DNA of 64,000 nucleotides, taken from NCBI GenBank assembly GCA_032622095.1, contig CP136069.1, positions 203,344,690 to 203,408,689 on the forward strand, given 5' to 3'. The notes under the pieces were generated by a model. That model was not told the origin of the DNA. It saw nothing but the letters and a program-made list of their open reading frames with translations, and searched no databases. This document shows, piece after piece, positions 1 to 11,627 of the stretch (its first letter is position 1; the number at the start of each line of letters is the position of its first letter). The stretch comes from Siphonodentalium dalli (Eukaryota; Mollusca; Scaphopoda; Gadilida; Siphonodentaliidae). The translations under genes were made by a program, and so were the position numbers.

Positions 1-20
1 ACGAGTAGTTACCTCATTAA

Positions 21-250
21 CCCTTTCTATACTACATACTCATTGACGAGTAGTTCCTTTGGGAAATGTTCACATAATAAGTTCAACAAACAAAAGTTCC
101 GACCAATGAATATGATTTCTTCTACTCTTGTGTTATCTCTTTTTCTGTCTGTCGTCTGCTCATGTATCCGGAGCACCCTTCTAAATTAATAATAGGTCAT
201 ACCAATATTTTTTATAACTGAATGGGAGAATCCATTTAGTATAGAAAGGG
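21..250. mobile_element. piggyBac-like MITE with TTAA flanks
   Basis: Perfect 14-bp terminal inverted repeats (CCCTTTCTATACTA at the left, its complement at the right) are flanked on both sides by TTAA (17-20 and 251-254). TTAA target duplication and a CCC-starting terminus are hallmarks of piggyBac-type elements. The 230-bp interior has no transposase frame, so it is non-autonomous. Confidence 0.75.
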
Positions 251-263
251 TTAACAGCTTTAT

Positions 264-462
264 GCTTGTTTTTGTGTACATACCTTCCTTTGTTGATTTT
301 AAGGTTGTTTTTGTGTACATACCTTCCTTTGTTGATTTTAAGTTTGTTGTGTGTACATACCTTCCTTTGTTGATTTTAAGGTTGCTGTGTGTACATACCT
401 TCCTTTGGTGATGTTAAGGTTGTTGTGTGTACATACCTTCCTTTGTTGATTTTAAGGTTGCA
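264..462. repeat. 38-39 bp minisatellite carrying a 5' splice site
   Basis: About five tandem copies. On the minus strand each contains the end of the neighbouring aminopeptidase exon plus its donor, AAGGAAG|GTATGTAC. The complementary ACATAC words lie at 278, 317, 355, 393 and 431. The unit therefore spans an exon/intron junction, and the copy at 431-441 is the one next to the exon body. Confidence 0.9.
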
Positions 463-604
463 AATGTGATGATGGCCACTCCATTGACGACTTTTTCTTT
501 GAATGATACTTCTAAATCGAGATGATAATCCTTTACTGCAATCTCCCTGAAGTTAGAACAGGTGGCCACATCAATAGCAGTATCCGAATGAAGTCCCATG
601 GCAC
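437..604 (-). CDS. RNPEP: N-terminal exon of aminopeptidase B-like M1 peptidase (partial gene)
   Basis: A single exon on the minus strand, bounded by acceptor TTGATTGCAG|G (exon starts at 604) and donor GGAAG|GTATGT (exon ends at 437). It encodes DVATCSNF followed by FREIAVKDYHLDLEVSF and ends GVAIITFATLKSTKE. This matches the first beta-strands of the N-terminal saddle domain of the M1 aminopeptidase B / leukotriene A4 hydrolase group, in particular the 'DVAS.SNFR....HLHLDL' stretch of RNPEP. The family are zinc exopeptidases that trim N-terminal basic residues. The HEXXH zinc site lies further downstream and would be left of this window. An ATG at 599-597 sits in a strong GCCATGG context and could be the start codon. 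Both splice junctions are embedded in tandem repeats. LTA4H or RNPEPL1 are the alternatives. Homology is firm; exact orthology is not. Confidence 0.75.
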
Positions 605-882
605 CTGCAATCAATAGAACAGGGCTTAAAGGCATGAAAGGAGTCCCAGGGCACCTGCAATCAATAGAACAGGGCTTAAAGGCATGAATGGAGTCCCATG
701 GCACCTGAAATAAATAGAACAGGGCTTAAAGGCACGAATGGAGTCCCATGGCACCTGCAATCAATAGAACAGGGCTTAAAGGCACGAATGGAGTCCCATC
801 GCACCTGCAATCAATAGAACAGGGCTTAAAGGCATTAATGGAGTCCCATGGCACCTGCAATCAATAGAACAGGGCTTAAAGG
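590..882. repeat. 50-bp tandem repeat carrying a 3' splice site
   Basis: Six copies with exact 50-bp spacing (GCACCTG at 601, 651, 701, 751, 801, 851). On the minus strand each unit holds a pyrimidine-rich stretch, TTGATTGCAG|GTGCC (TTTATTTCAG in the copy at 701), and most hold GCCATGG. The acceptor of the aminopeptidase exon is the innermost copy. The array abuts a MITE at 879. Confidence 0.9.
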
Positions 883-1319
883 TACTCAATCAAATTAAGA
901 GCCCCTAAATTACTATTTAGTTGGCTTCGGGGGTAAAAAATATTTGATTCGAGTCGAGGAACCCATTCATCAAAGCTCAGAGTGATCAGATATCGATTTT
1001 TTAAATCAATTATTTTTCACCACCTGGAATATTTAGTGGCCCAGTAAAAGTCGATGGGAAGACCAAATAGCATATGAAGATGGATAACTCTAAAATCAAG
1101 TGACTTTTTTGTGTCAGACATTTGACAAACTGGCAAAATTTCATTGCACAAATGTTGATAAATAACAGGTTTTGGACAATTTTATACTATAGTGGACTGT
1201 GGTTAGCATTGTTTTTGGGCAATTAATCGATTCTGATAAGTGAAGTGGCATTTCAAAAAAAAAATGTTGTTGATGGAATCTGATGATATGGGGACCATCG
1301 AATCAGATTGGGTACCTTT
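879..1319. mobile_element. AAGGTACTC-type TIR MITE, copy 1 (diverged)
   Basis: The left end AAAGGTACTCAATC and right end GGGTACCTTT are inverted. The interior shares blocks such as 'ATTTGATTCGAGTCGAGGAACCC' (positions 949-971) with copies at 43982, 45284 and 51714. It is the most diverged of the four. No coding capacity. Superfamily unassigned because no consistent target duplication is visible. Confidence 0.7.
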
Positions 1320-2877
1320 AAAGACACTTGCGGTGGGTATGCTAGTCCCACCCGTTATAACTGCCATAAACAGAAACAATATTAAAATATAGACATATTT
1401 TATTTTTAAACCAATCATAAATATCGTGTAAATACTATGTTATTGTCAAGTTTTTATGCTTTGTTATGTAAAACAAAAGCCAGGTTCTGTAAAATTTTTG
1501 GCTTTAGTTTACATAACAAAGCGTCTGAACTTCACTGAAGCTCAACTTGGAGAGGGGCTAATGTCAAATGGTACAGTTAATGGAACGATAAGGAATGCAG
1601 AAAGTTGGTATGTCTTTGTAATACTAAACACCAACTGATATAGTCATATTAAGAGTAAATTTAAGATGGCCACTGGCAGCAATGTTTTTAAATGGATTCG
1701 GATAAAATGGTAAACTCACATCTAGAGGTCAACCCGAGGGTTCATATGAAGTTTGGTGATGATCAGAAGACGGATGTGACCTGTAGGGTGCCAAAGATAC
1801 AAAGATTTAAATCCAAGATGACTGCCAGCGGCCATATTTTTAATCTAAAATCTTTCAAATTCAATAGCTCCCATCTAGAGGTGATCCCATACATGTCTGT
1901 AAATTTTCAAAACATTTCGCCAATAATTGTGGGCTGCATGATGTGCCAATGGATTTAACTGTAAAATCCATATGAAGTTTGGTGATGATTGGATGAGGAA
2001 TGTGGCCTGCATGGTGTGCCAAATGAATGGATGGATGCCAACCAACTTAGTCAAGTTGAGTTAAAAAACAACCAAGCTAACTGATACAAAGTAACAGCCG
2101 TCTAATCGCTCAAGATTCGATTCGATGCCACTGATGTGATTCAGTGTTGACATCGAATCGGAGAGCCAATTCAAATATATTCGAACATCCAATTTGTCCC
2201 CAGCATTGATATTATGTTGGACATTTTGCTCAGGTTGATGACGAAATATATAGGAGTGTGCATCTGCGATATTTGTCATAATATGCTAATTTGCTGTAAT
2301 TAGAGGTTTGTTCACTTACATGTACATGTAGGTATACCGTCAAAAACATCATATAAGGCAAGAACTGTCCAAAAGAGCCTAGAATTTTGCAAACTGCATT
2401 GTGGGTATACAAATACATGTACATATATCACTAGTTAGTTTCATGTTATCACACCATGAATATGTCTGCAGATTATGCGGTATTGATATCAAACCTGATC
2501 AAAATTAATGATTAAATGAATGATTATCTGCAAACTGTATAACCATGTTTGCACACACATAAATGCACTATGAAACAATTTACTTCAATTAATAAAACTT
2601 TAATTGAAATGTATTCATATAACTTTAATATACAACGGGAGAATTACACATGTGATGTTATTTTCTGTCAACATACTGTACTTATCAAGTTAAACTTAAA
2701 TTTATTGACACCTTATAGGAATAAAATCGAGACTGACTATGAAGACCTACATTCTGGACTCGTGTTTAGCCAATTCAATTCGAGATTTGATTCAATGTCG
2801 ACATCAGATAACATTCGATAACAGATTTCAAATCTGTGGAAAAGTGTGGATTCGCAGAGACCTACTCTGGGGACCTC
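1320..2877. other. Non-coding; includes diverged ~225-bp tandem repeat
   Basis: No convincing gene. At 1744 and 1970 the phrase CATATGAAGTTTGGTGATGA recurs about 225 bp apart with a conserved neighbourhood (CATCTAGAGGT at 1719 and 1873). The complementary sequence occurs near 22020-22110, so this belongs to a dispersed repeat family associated with GATGGC/GCCATC words. A weak open frame at 1456-1638 ends near a donor-like GGTATGTC, but it matches nothing I recognise. The remainder is featureless AT-rich DNA. Confidence 0.5.
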
Positions 2878-2889
2878 GTTCTGTAAGGT

Positions 2890-3645
2890 ATCTGGAGAAG
2901 TCGGCCCCATACGAAGACGGCCCCACACGAAGTTGGCCCAGAGAAGTCGGCCCCATTAATTAGAAGGGACTACCACTCGAACACATATAACCGATTAACC
3001 GGCATTCAAGAAAATAGAGTGGTGCGACAACGCAATCTTGTAGAGCCAGTGGTAATTTATATACGAGACTATTTATATGGTTGTCCCTCAAGCTGTGGTC
3101 CAGCATCGTGGTGCGAATTCATGATGTCGATCAGAACAAACGACGACACAGAAGGGTGGCATTGTAGACTAAACAGAAAAGCCGGAGATACCATTCTATG
3201 TGCTGGTGTCGCTTCTGCATTCTGAGGCAAAGTTAATTCCCCTCCAACAACAGCTAGTGAGTGAGAAGACACTGTGTAGAATTCAACGGAACCAAACCAC
3301 ACATGTGCAGGGGCAAATATTTAACCTACTACATGTACCGGTATGGAAGTTGTACAGAGACAGAGATTTGACGACAAGTCAGCTTAATACTATGAAGGAT
3401 CGCACTCGCAGATTTCAGCACCCATCACCGACAAGGATAGCGATGACATTTGAATTTGTTAATTGAATTTGTTATTATTATTTTGTCATTATCAGTTTCA
3501 TATTTAATATCATAAAATGAATATTAAATAATGACTTTAAACAATGGTTCTGTATATATGGGGCCGACTTCTCTGGGGCCGACATCGAGTGGTGCCGTCT
3601 TCGTATGGGGCTGACTTCGCGCGTGCCGACTTCTCCTGTATTCCT
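2890..3645. mobile_element. Inverted-repeat element with AGAAGTCGGCCCC subterminal repeats
   Basis: The left block (2894-2957) and right block (3556-3640) are inverted copies. Both are built from short units such as AGAAGTCGGCCCC and ATACGAAGACGGC. The interior of about 600 bp has only short frames without recognisable motifs. This looks like a small non-autonomous DNA transposon whose ends contain multiple binding-site-like repeats. Exact termini and target duplication were not resolved. Confidence 0.55.
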
Positions 3646-3735
3646 TCTGTAAATGTTCAACACCATATTCTCAGGTGTGACAAGAACACTGGAGCAAATA
3701 TTAACATAAATGTAGTTTTACGGACATATTCTCAA

Positions 3736-4169
3736 ATATTAACATAAGGCCAAAAAAAAAGATGCTATGTTTCCGTACATCGACCGACCCTAAATATAAC
3801 CCGCCGACCCTAATCTTTTTATTGATATTTTGGGAAAAAGTCAAAATTTTCTTAAAAAAAAAACAATAATAATAATTTTTTTCCCTTTTTGTTTCTATTT
3901 TTACTACTAATGCTCATAAATATTGATGATCATTATTGTGTAAAACACATGGTTTCTAACATATGCCTGTGAAAAGTTACCATGAAATGACTTGTCTCAA
4001 AAGCCCCAGGTGTGAGATGGGTTTTGGATTGATGGGCATGAATTATGCAATTTTCATGAGAGTGGATCTCATGCCTGCTTTACCTGATGTATGCCTTGTT
4101 TGGGACTTATGGAACATACTCATGGATTCCAAATAAACATGCATGCACATTTATTATTTTTTTTGGCCT
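3736..4169. mobile_element. Insertion between 28-bp direct repeats, ends GGCC(A)n/(T)nGGCC
   Basis: The phrase AAATGTAGTTTTACGGACAT...TCTCAAA occurs at about 3708-3735 and again at about 4170-4198, directly repeated. Between them lies a segment that starts GGCCAAAAAAAA (3748) and ends TTTTTTTTGGCC (about 4157-4168). Mirror-image ends inside a direct duplication suggest an inserted element. The 28-bp direct repeat is long for a transposon target duplication, so a local duplication is possible. Confidence 0.45.
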
Positions 4170-4199
4170 AAATGTAGTTTTACGGACATATTCTCAAAA

Positions 4200-4530
4200 T
4201 AAGTGTCTCCCTGGACCACGTTAGAACAGCCATGAGACTGCATTGAAAAATAACCATCAATGCGGTTCTAGTGTCAATGCAACATGGTCACAACGTTACT
4301 TCAACGAGATTGAAATGTTCCTCAACGTTATGGAAATAACCCGTCAACACAACATATTAAACGCGGGTGGAGATGACCATTAATGAAACGGAACAATTTC
4401 TTAGCTTCCACCAACGATAAGTCGTGACCTCATTGGGCCAGCCTGTTTTGGCCGATGACGGGCCTGTCAATCAATGACGGCCAGATATATTGTCATACAT
4501 GTATATTATAAATAGCGATTTTCAAACTGT
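4200..4530. other. No feature seen
   Basis: Unique-looking non-coding sequence without open frames or repeats that I can recognise. Confidence 0.5.
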
Positions 4531-5408
4531 CTTGATGGCTTCCCTTACCGAACAGAATGGCTTATTAAGCCATCCCTAAGCCCTTGCTTAGCCATCAGAG
4601 ACCAATGATGGCTAAGATAAACCATCACTATAGTTATATTAGCACTCATGAAGAATAAGAAGGGGTGTGATGGCTAAGGTAGCCATCCAATCAGGAAGAA
4701 TTTCTGGTGATGGCTAAGGTGATGGTTAGTCGATGGCTAACAACATGGAATTATATTCACTAGCCATCATTACTGGTGGTTAAGAATTTATTTGATAACC
4801 ATCAGACCGGAGAATTTTTAACATTCGAATGTTATAGCCTTCACCAAAGTCATATTAATGGTTAGGAGACCTTTTCTCCTGAGACTGCCATATACCTGAC
4901 ATATGGCTGCCATATGTTGGTCCCACCAGATAGAGGCTGCATAAATGCATCCTGGGATTATTGTACTCAACAACATTTGAATTGTAACTGCTAGTCTATA
5001 TTCACTGCTCATGTTTGTTGTTCCAGTTTTTTTACACTTATGTTCTTAGCAGTCTTATAAACTTGTGATTTCTTTAGTTGAGATTCATTGGACTAGAACT
5101 GTAATGGCTTCAAGATAGCTGAGCCTGCTAATTTTAAAAGTTGTGAAATAACTCTCAGAAATCCGCATGTTTATCAAACATTCTGCCTGAGATTCTGAGA
5201 AAATATCCTGCTGCCACTAAGATACATGTATATACAAATTAATCTGGAAATTGGTAAGTACAATCCTCAGCACTATATTTTCTAATTTATTGGGCATGAT
5301 ATGACACATTAAACATCTTGAAAAAAAACATATTCATATTTAACCATTCCGATGGGAGCTTCTTGAAAAATTTTGAAAATCCTATACCAATGCAATTCTA
5401 GCCAGTAA

Positions 5409-5472
5409 ATTCTCTTATATATGCAAGGCTTGATCCCTATAGATGGGAAACTCGCATTTATATAAGAGAATT
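5409..5472. repeat. Imperfect hairpin related to the 47.4/58.0 kb palindromes
   Basis: ATTCTCTTATATATGC (5409-5424) pairs with GCATTTATATAAGAGAAT downstream (5454-5471). The stem sequence is a degenerate version of the 26-bp stems at 47425 and 58034, so a decayed relative of that MITE may be nested here. Confidence 0.5.
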
Positions 5473-5887
5473 CAGCTGGAACCAGGTTCTTTAATGCTGC
5501 ACCAGCATATATAGTTCTCATATTGGAAGGGTTAAAGATCTATCTTGACCAGACTATTTTCTTTTGAATTTTGACAAAAATCTGCAGAAATCTTTGGCTG
5601 GCCCAGCCTAATGTGAAGATGTTGCATGATTCCAGATACCATGCAGTCCGTGTGTCCAGTGATACAATTGCAAATCGTTTCCACTTTATTTATGATGAAA
5701 ACTTGGCAAAAGATAACAAAAATAATGGACATTGTTAAATATGTTGTTAAAAATTATTTTTATGATATAACATATTATTTTAAAGATAATTCATTCTCAA
5801 ATAGATGATGCCAAAGAGTTATTCCTCCTGAAGCAAGTTATATAACATAGCCATCACTAAATGTCCAGGGCTAACAATCCGATGGCT

Positions 5888-6050
5888 TACTAGCCATCGG
5901 CCTACTAGCCATTGGCTTACTAGCCATCGGCCTACTAGCCATCGTCCTACTAGCCATCGGCCTACTAGCCATCGGCTTACTAGCCATCGGCCTACTAGCC
6001 ATCGGCTTACAAGCCATCAGTAGTGTACTAGCCATCGGCCTACTAGCCAT
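5888..6050. repeat. 15-bp minisatellite ACTAGCCATCGGCCT
   Basis: About eleven near-perfect copies of ACTAGCCATCGGCCT (variants GGCTT, GTCCT). The unit contains the AGCCATC word of the host element, so the array probably arose by slippage of its subterminal repeat. Confidence 0.9.
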
Positions 6051-6285
6051 CCATCCATCGAGGGCTAAGCGATGGCTTAGCTCATTTAAATATTTCGGCC
6101 TATAGGAGGGCTAAGCGATGGCTAATAAGCCATCATCTAGCCATCACCTAGCCTCGATGGCTAAATTTTGCATTAGCCATCCATATCCTCTGAAAACTGC
6201 TAGCCATCAGTAAGCCATCATTCCTTCTCTTCCGAGTGCTAAAGAATGGCTAACAGATGGCTAAGGATTTCGGTAAGGGTTATAA

Positions 6286-7029
6286 AATAAATTAATTTAA
6301 AAATTGGCCATTCATTCATTCCTCTCATGAAAATTTCTTTTGAGTACCAATGTCTTAATTTGTTGATGTCCTTGACTCCTCGTGTATTTGCCCAAGGACT
6401 TAGTTAAAAGGGACACTTATTTTGAGAATATAAACTGTGTTTTTTCTGGGTTTCTTATGGAAACAAGTGGAAACAAACAATTGGAAACAAACAAGTGGAA
6501 ACAAACATGAACACGTTTATGTATAGCTCTGTTAGTCTAAATTTACCCTTGAACATAATACAGTTAACACAAATGGAAGATATTCAGTGGGTCAGAGTAC
6601 AAGGTCTGAATCAACGCCCACATCACGTCTCCTTAGTTCGCGCAAAAAATGGTAAGAAAACTAATTTCTTGCAGAAATTAGACAATTTTATATTCTTTTC
6701 AAGGTATCATGCAATAATTATCGCGTGTGTTAACTGCTATTATGTCATATCCATACATGTGTCGTTTTAATTATATACTTTACCGGTGAAAAAACAACGC
6801 ACACCTTTCTGAAGTTTCGTTTCAACAAAACGAAGAATAGGAACAGGAAACGGAAACGGTTCCTGCCATCAAACTACAATCCGATAAGGTTTAGACGCAT
6901 CCGGTTTGATATCATGTTGGTCAACACACGTAGACAAACAGATGAATCTCAACTCATTTATATGTATATGTTGGCCTATGTATAACAACAGAACACTATC
7001 ATAATCCACACTCGAATACGGGGCAGAAA
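6286..7029. other. Non-coding; short GGAAACAAACAA repeats
   Basis: Four imperfect copies of GGAAACAAACAA-like units at 6459-6508. No gene or RNA seen in the rest. Confidence 0.5.
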
Positions 7030-10000
7030 TATGGGATTCATACTTGCTAGTCCGGGAGCTAATAGGGGTACCCTTGCACCCCCCCCCCCCCCCTGGGACT
7101 TAACTTCACCCCACTCATTTTGTTCCTTATTATGTCCTTCAACTTTTAAGCAATGTTAACAAGAAACAAAAAGTGTCATTTTAGACTCCAGACAAGATGG
7201 CGTCCACCATGGCCGCCGTTTTCAGACCAGACCCTTAGTCAGTTTTATGCAAATTATAGCGCGAAAATCTGGTAAAATGTACACAAATGTATATATTTTC
7301 GTGAAGCTAAGACATAATGACACTTTTTTGGGCCAAAACTGAAACTCACCACCCAAGATGGCCGCCAAAATGGCCGCCGGAAGTTGAAAATATGACATTT
7401 ATTCACAAATATCTTCTAGACGAGTCAATTCATGCTGTTTGAAACTGGTTGAGTAATGCAACTTTATTTTGTGTTTTATATATTAACTGATCATTGGAGC
7501 AATTAAATATGCAATTATTGGGGTCCTAACCCATTCCGATCCCTCAAACTTCGATTTTACAGAATGCGGTATAAAATTTCATTAAAAAAATCACAATTGG
7601 GATTCTAGTCATATTTCAACAAGAAATGAACAGAACTTTGTAATGTAAGTGATGCATATCATTACCTATGAATATTCCAAGTCACTGGAACAAAAATTCT
7701 TACTTTGGCTCAAAATGGCTGCCAATATGGCCGCCAAAATATGGAAAATGGTAAATATTGCACCAGCGTGTCCTGCAATCGCTTACAAGTTTTGGTTGAT
7801 GTATACAATTGGCTATTCTGCATTCTATACATTTAATACTAACATGTCTGATGCACCATAGTTAAGTGTTACTATTATCACCACTGACATCGTCAAAAAT
7901 ATTGGACTTTTCTATCAAAAACTTGACATAAATATTGGCAAAAATTCACTTTTCAAGTTTGGACCATTTTTTCAGGTAAAATATAACTATCTTTGGATTG
8001 AAAGGTGTTTATTGTTTTGGTATATCTTAAGTGTGTCACACTACGGTGTTTATAGAACAAATTGCTCAAGATGGCTTCCAAAATGGCAACCAAATTTGTA
8101 AAATGTTAATGTTTTACATATATCCCGAACATTCTCTGCATTATCCGAAAAGGTAGCAAATTGTGACTCACTTGGTTATTATACGTGTTAGCGAATTAAC
8201 TGACAACTACATGTTCTATTCTGGTTGTCCCAGTTCCGTATGGGGCATGACAAATTCATTTTAAAGTATGTAAATTTGCCGAGAACCTATTTTGTAATTT
8301 TGGCCATATTTATTGAAAGGAAATGGGCAGAACTTTGAGACAGAACTGAGATGGACCATAATCTTTGGCTATTTTGGTCCATTATGATAAAAAAAAATAT
8401 GTCAACATGATACAGTGTGGATGCAAAGATCGTAGCCAGGGAGTTACTCTATGGTCATAATTTTATGTGAGGTGAATAGGTATACAGGGAGTTATTGTAT
8501 ATCATGACTGATGTGAGTAGGTATACAATGAGTGACTATATGGTTATGAGTGGGTTGTCCATGGTAATATGCATCTAGGTATACAGGGAGAGGTCATGGT
8601 CAGGTGAATCGGTATGCATGGAGTGACTGTATGGTGTATGCTTGTGTATATTCAGTACGGGTGCACCCGGTGTGCCTGTATGGTCATTCGTGTGGTGTAT
8701 GGATATAGCTACTTGGTCATCTATGTGTTGATTATGTAAATATGGAGTGACTGTAAGGTCATGGGTGGGGTGTACATGTGTTGTCGGTATGATCATGGAT
8801 GGGGTGTGTGGATAAATAGGGAGTTATTTTATGGTTACGAGTAATGTGTATGTGTGTACATGGAATGACTGTACGGTCATGATTGGATATGAATACCTGG
8901 AGTAAGCTGGGTGGACATTATCGAGCGTGTGGGTATAAAGGGAGTGTCCTTGTGGTAACGGGTGGGATGTATATTTATATATCTCGTGGATGTATTATCA
9001 TTGGTGGGTGTATAGGGCTTAGCTGTATTATCATGGATGGCGTGTATGATTATACAGTGAATTGCTGAATTGTCATGTGTGAGGTGTATATGCAGGTATG
9101 GATTGTTTGAGTGGTCATGTGTGCGGGTTTTTTGTATATCTGGAAGGGCTGAATGGCCATTAGTGAGGTTTACATGTATACCTGGGGTGAATCTATGGTC
9201 TAGGGTGGGCTGCATATGTATATCGAGTGGTTATATGACTATGTGTGTCGAATAGGTATACATGTAGTGACTGTATTGTTAATGATGAGATGAGTACATG
9301 TATGTATAACAAGTTGTGACTCTACGATCATAAATGTAATGGACATCTATACAGGGGCTGACTAAATGGTCATATGTCAAGCGTATGAGTGTACCTGGTG
9401 TTCCTGTTTGGTGACTCGTGGCGGTATGGTCATGTGTAGGTTATACCAGTATACACACGTGTTGCTTTATTGTAATGGGCGAGGGATATGTGTATATAGC
9501 GAGTGGCTATATGGCCATGGGTGAGGTGCATATGCATACATGGAGTGACTATTCTGATATGGCTTGGGTGTATTAGTATATCTTGAGTGGCTATTCGGCT
9601 GTAGTGTGACAAATAGGGATACAGGGAGTGACATGGCCAATGTTGAGGTGAATATGTATACAAGGATTGACCATGATCATGTATGAATGTTTTGAATAGG
9701 TACCCACGGGGTGACTATATGGCCATAGGTCACGTGAAGGAGTATACCAGGTGACATGGGTGAGGGTATGTGTATGAAGCGGATGTCTATATGGCCACTG
9801 GTGAGGTGCATATGTATACCGGAGTGACTTTGTGGTCTTTGTTGTGGTGTTGATGTATATATTGATTGTCTATTGGACCATGCGTTTGGAGAATAGGTAT
9901 ACAGGGGATGACCTAATGGCCAATGGTGAGATGAATGGGTATACAATGGGTGACTATATGGTTATGGGTCATGTTTAGGAGTATACCCGGTGTGCCTGCA

Positions 10001-10108
10001 TTGTGACGCGTGGCTGTATGGTCATCCGCGGTAATGGGTCAGGTGTACATGTATACAGTGGGTCACTATATTGTTATGTATGTCTTTGGCGTTTATGTAT
10101 ATATATAA
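7030..10108 (+). mobile_element. Foldback element copy 1, left arm
   Basis: This is the left arm of a long inverted repeat; the right arm is 12823-14262. The outer end has a C-run (from 7079) and CTTAACTTCACCCC, matching inverted sequence at about 37290 and near 43680. Inward come blocks with CAAGATGGCCGCC (7201, 7355, 7710, 8070) and then a minisatellite. The region 7594-8400 is the inverted counterpart of about 13440-14262. Other copies occur at 21935, 34978-37310 and 57320-59984. No transposase is encoded. Long inverted arms full of internal tandem repeats recall Foldback-type elements, but the family itself is not one I recognise. Confidence 0.7.
8410..10108 (+). repeat. ~42-bp minisatellite of the foldback arm
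   Basis: Degenerate units of the type GGTATACAGGGAGTGACTAT followed by ATGGTCATGGGTGAGGTGAATA. Variant units recur in a fixed order (for example 'CCCGGTGTGCCTG...GGTGACTCGTGGC' near 8665, 9386 and 9985), so a higher-order arrangement exists. Long frames rich in His/Thr/Pro on the other strand come from the repeat period and are not genes. Confidence 0.85.
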
Positions 10109-11012
10109 CTAGAAGGTGACCCGACTTCGTCCGGGCTTTGACTTGAATTGTCTAATTTGAAGGCCAAGGTCAAGTGGGGTCACGATTTGACCCGTCCAAA
10201 ACACAGTGCCCGAACAAAAGTACCCGACAAAAGTACCCGTCGAAATCCATCCGGTTTTACCCGATTTGACCTTGAATTGACCATTTTGAAGGTCAAGGTC
10301 AGGTGGGGTCAAACACCAACACCCCAAAAATGGTGGAAATCGGCCCAGCGGATACCGGGAAATCGGCCCAGCGGATACCGAGATACCCTATGCATCAAAT
10401 TTTGTCCGTAAAAATCCGCCAGTTTAACCCGATTTGATTTCCACTCAAGTATATAAACGCGCCTCATATACACACGCTCATTAATTATCAAGTTTCAACG
10501 TAAAGATAAATTACCATCGGTGCCCGAGATATCACCAAGACGTCTGGAACAGTCAAATGCATCGGCCGGTTAAGCGTTAACGTGATATAACGTTATGACC
10601 TCTAACGACGTCATAGAAGTTACGCATTGTTTTTATCCTGATGGAAGATAGTACCACTTCTTCTTGATAATTGAGGCAGATAACTAAAACGGATACATAC
10701 GCATTATATATCGTTGGAAAGAGGAAACACGAAAGATTCTCACTGTCGTTATTATGACTGGCATTTTATTATTCGCGCTGTTTCGAATCGATTTGTAAGC
10801 ACCGAACTCAAATGAAAGTCCCGTAACACAGCGTAAAAACAGATTTGACCTCGGCACGTGAAAATTTGACCTCGGATCTGAAAATCAATAGGCCTATGTC
10901 ACCCCCCGGCCGAATATACCCCCACATACCAAGTTTCATCAAAATCGGGTCGGCCGTTTTCGAGTTCATCGATTACACACAAACAAACAGATCTTCCAAA
11001 ATATATAATAGA
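10109..11012 (-). mobile_element. Helitron-like element H1 (non-autonomous)
   Basis: Read on the minus strand it starts TCTATTATATATTTTG and ends with hairpin GCCCGGACGAAGTCGGGTC, then ACCTT and CTAG. A TC start, a CTRR end and a 3' hairpin about 10 nt from the end are the Helitron signature. The H1-H3 array sits between A and T of its target (minus-strand flanks ...CAGTCA and TTATATATAC...), as Helitrons do. No Rep/helicase frame. The interior is homologous to the A elements at 25-32 kb. Confidence 0.85.
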
Positions 11013-11627
11013 CTAGAAGGTGACCCGACTTCGTCCGGGCTTTGACCTTGAATTGTCCATTTTGAAGGTCAAGGTCAAGTAGGGTCACGATTTGACCAGT
11101 CCAAAAACACTACCCGGACAAAAGTACCCGACAAACGTGCCCGTCGAAATCCATCCGGTTTTACCCGATTTGACCTTGAATTGATCATTTTGACGGTCAA
11201 GGTCTGGTCGGCGTCACGATTGGACCCGTCCAAAACAATCAGTGGACAAAAGTAACCCCACGTATCAAATTTCGTCGAAATCCCATCAAAATTGGCGATT
11301 TGACCTTGAAGTTACCCGATTTCAAGGCCAATGTCACGTCGCACGGGCAAATGAATATGCTTATGAGACTCGCCATAAGAAATTAAAGTACCCCCACATA
11401 CAAAGTTTCATCGAAATCCCGTGATATTCGGGCGTTTGACCTTGAAAAGACCCGATTTCAAGGTCAAGGCCACGTCGCACGGGCAAATTAATAGGCCTAT
11501 GCCAGTTCCCGGCCGAAAATACACCCACATACCAAGTTTGATCGAAATCGGTTCGGCCGTTTTCGAGTCCATCGCGAACACACAGACAGACAGACACACA
11601 GACAGGTCTTCCAAAATATATAATAGA
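11013..11627 (-). mobile_element. Helitron-like element H2
   Basis: Head-to-tail with H1: the CTAG end of H2 directly abuts the TC start of H1 without intervening bases. It is shorter than H1, with a repeated internal CAAGGTCAAGGTCACGTCGC-type segment. Confidence 0.85.

Larger units (their letters stand above)
4547..6280. mobile_element. GATGGCT-rich element with 11-bp inverted ends
   Basis: The ends are inverted: CCCTTACCGAA near 4545-4555 and TTCGGTAAGGG near 6269-6279. About 250 bp inside the left end and 450 bp inside the right end, GATGGCT and its complement AGCCATC occur dozens of times in both orientations, many as AGCCATC/GATGGCTAA hairpin pairs. Dense subterminal repeats are typical of transposase binding sites in DNA transposons, though no superfamily can be named. 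The middle (about 4800-5830) has no transposase frame. No clear target duplication was found. Confidence 0.55.

Noticed and set aside
1203-1418. 71-codon frame with hydrophobic N-terminus
   Set aside because: It overlaps the end of a MITE and has no homology that I can see.
8575-9946. His/Thr/Pro-rich frames (THDH, IHIH motifs), also at 13092-13319, 34978-35973 and 59196-59575
   Set aside because: They follow the minisatellite period, appear in several frames and lack start or splice context.
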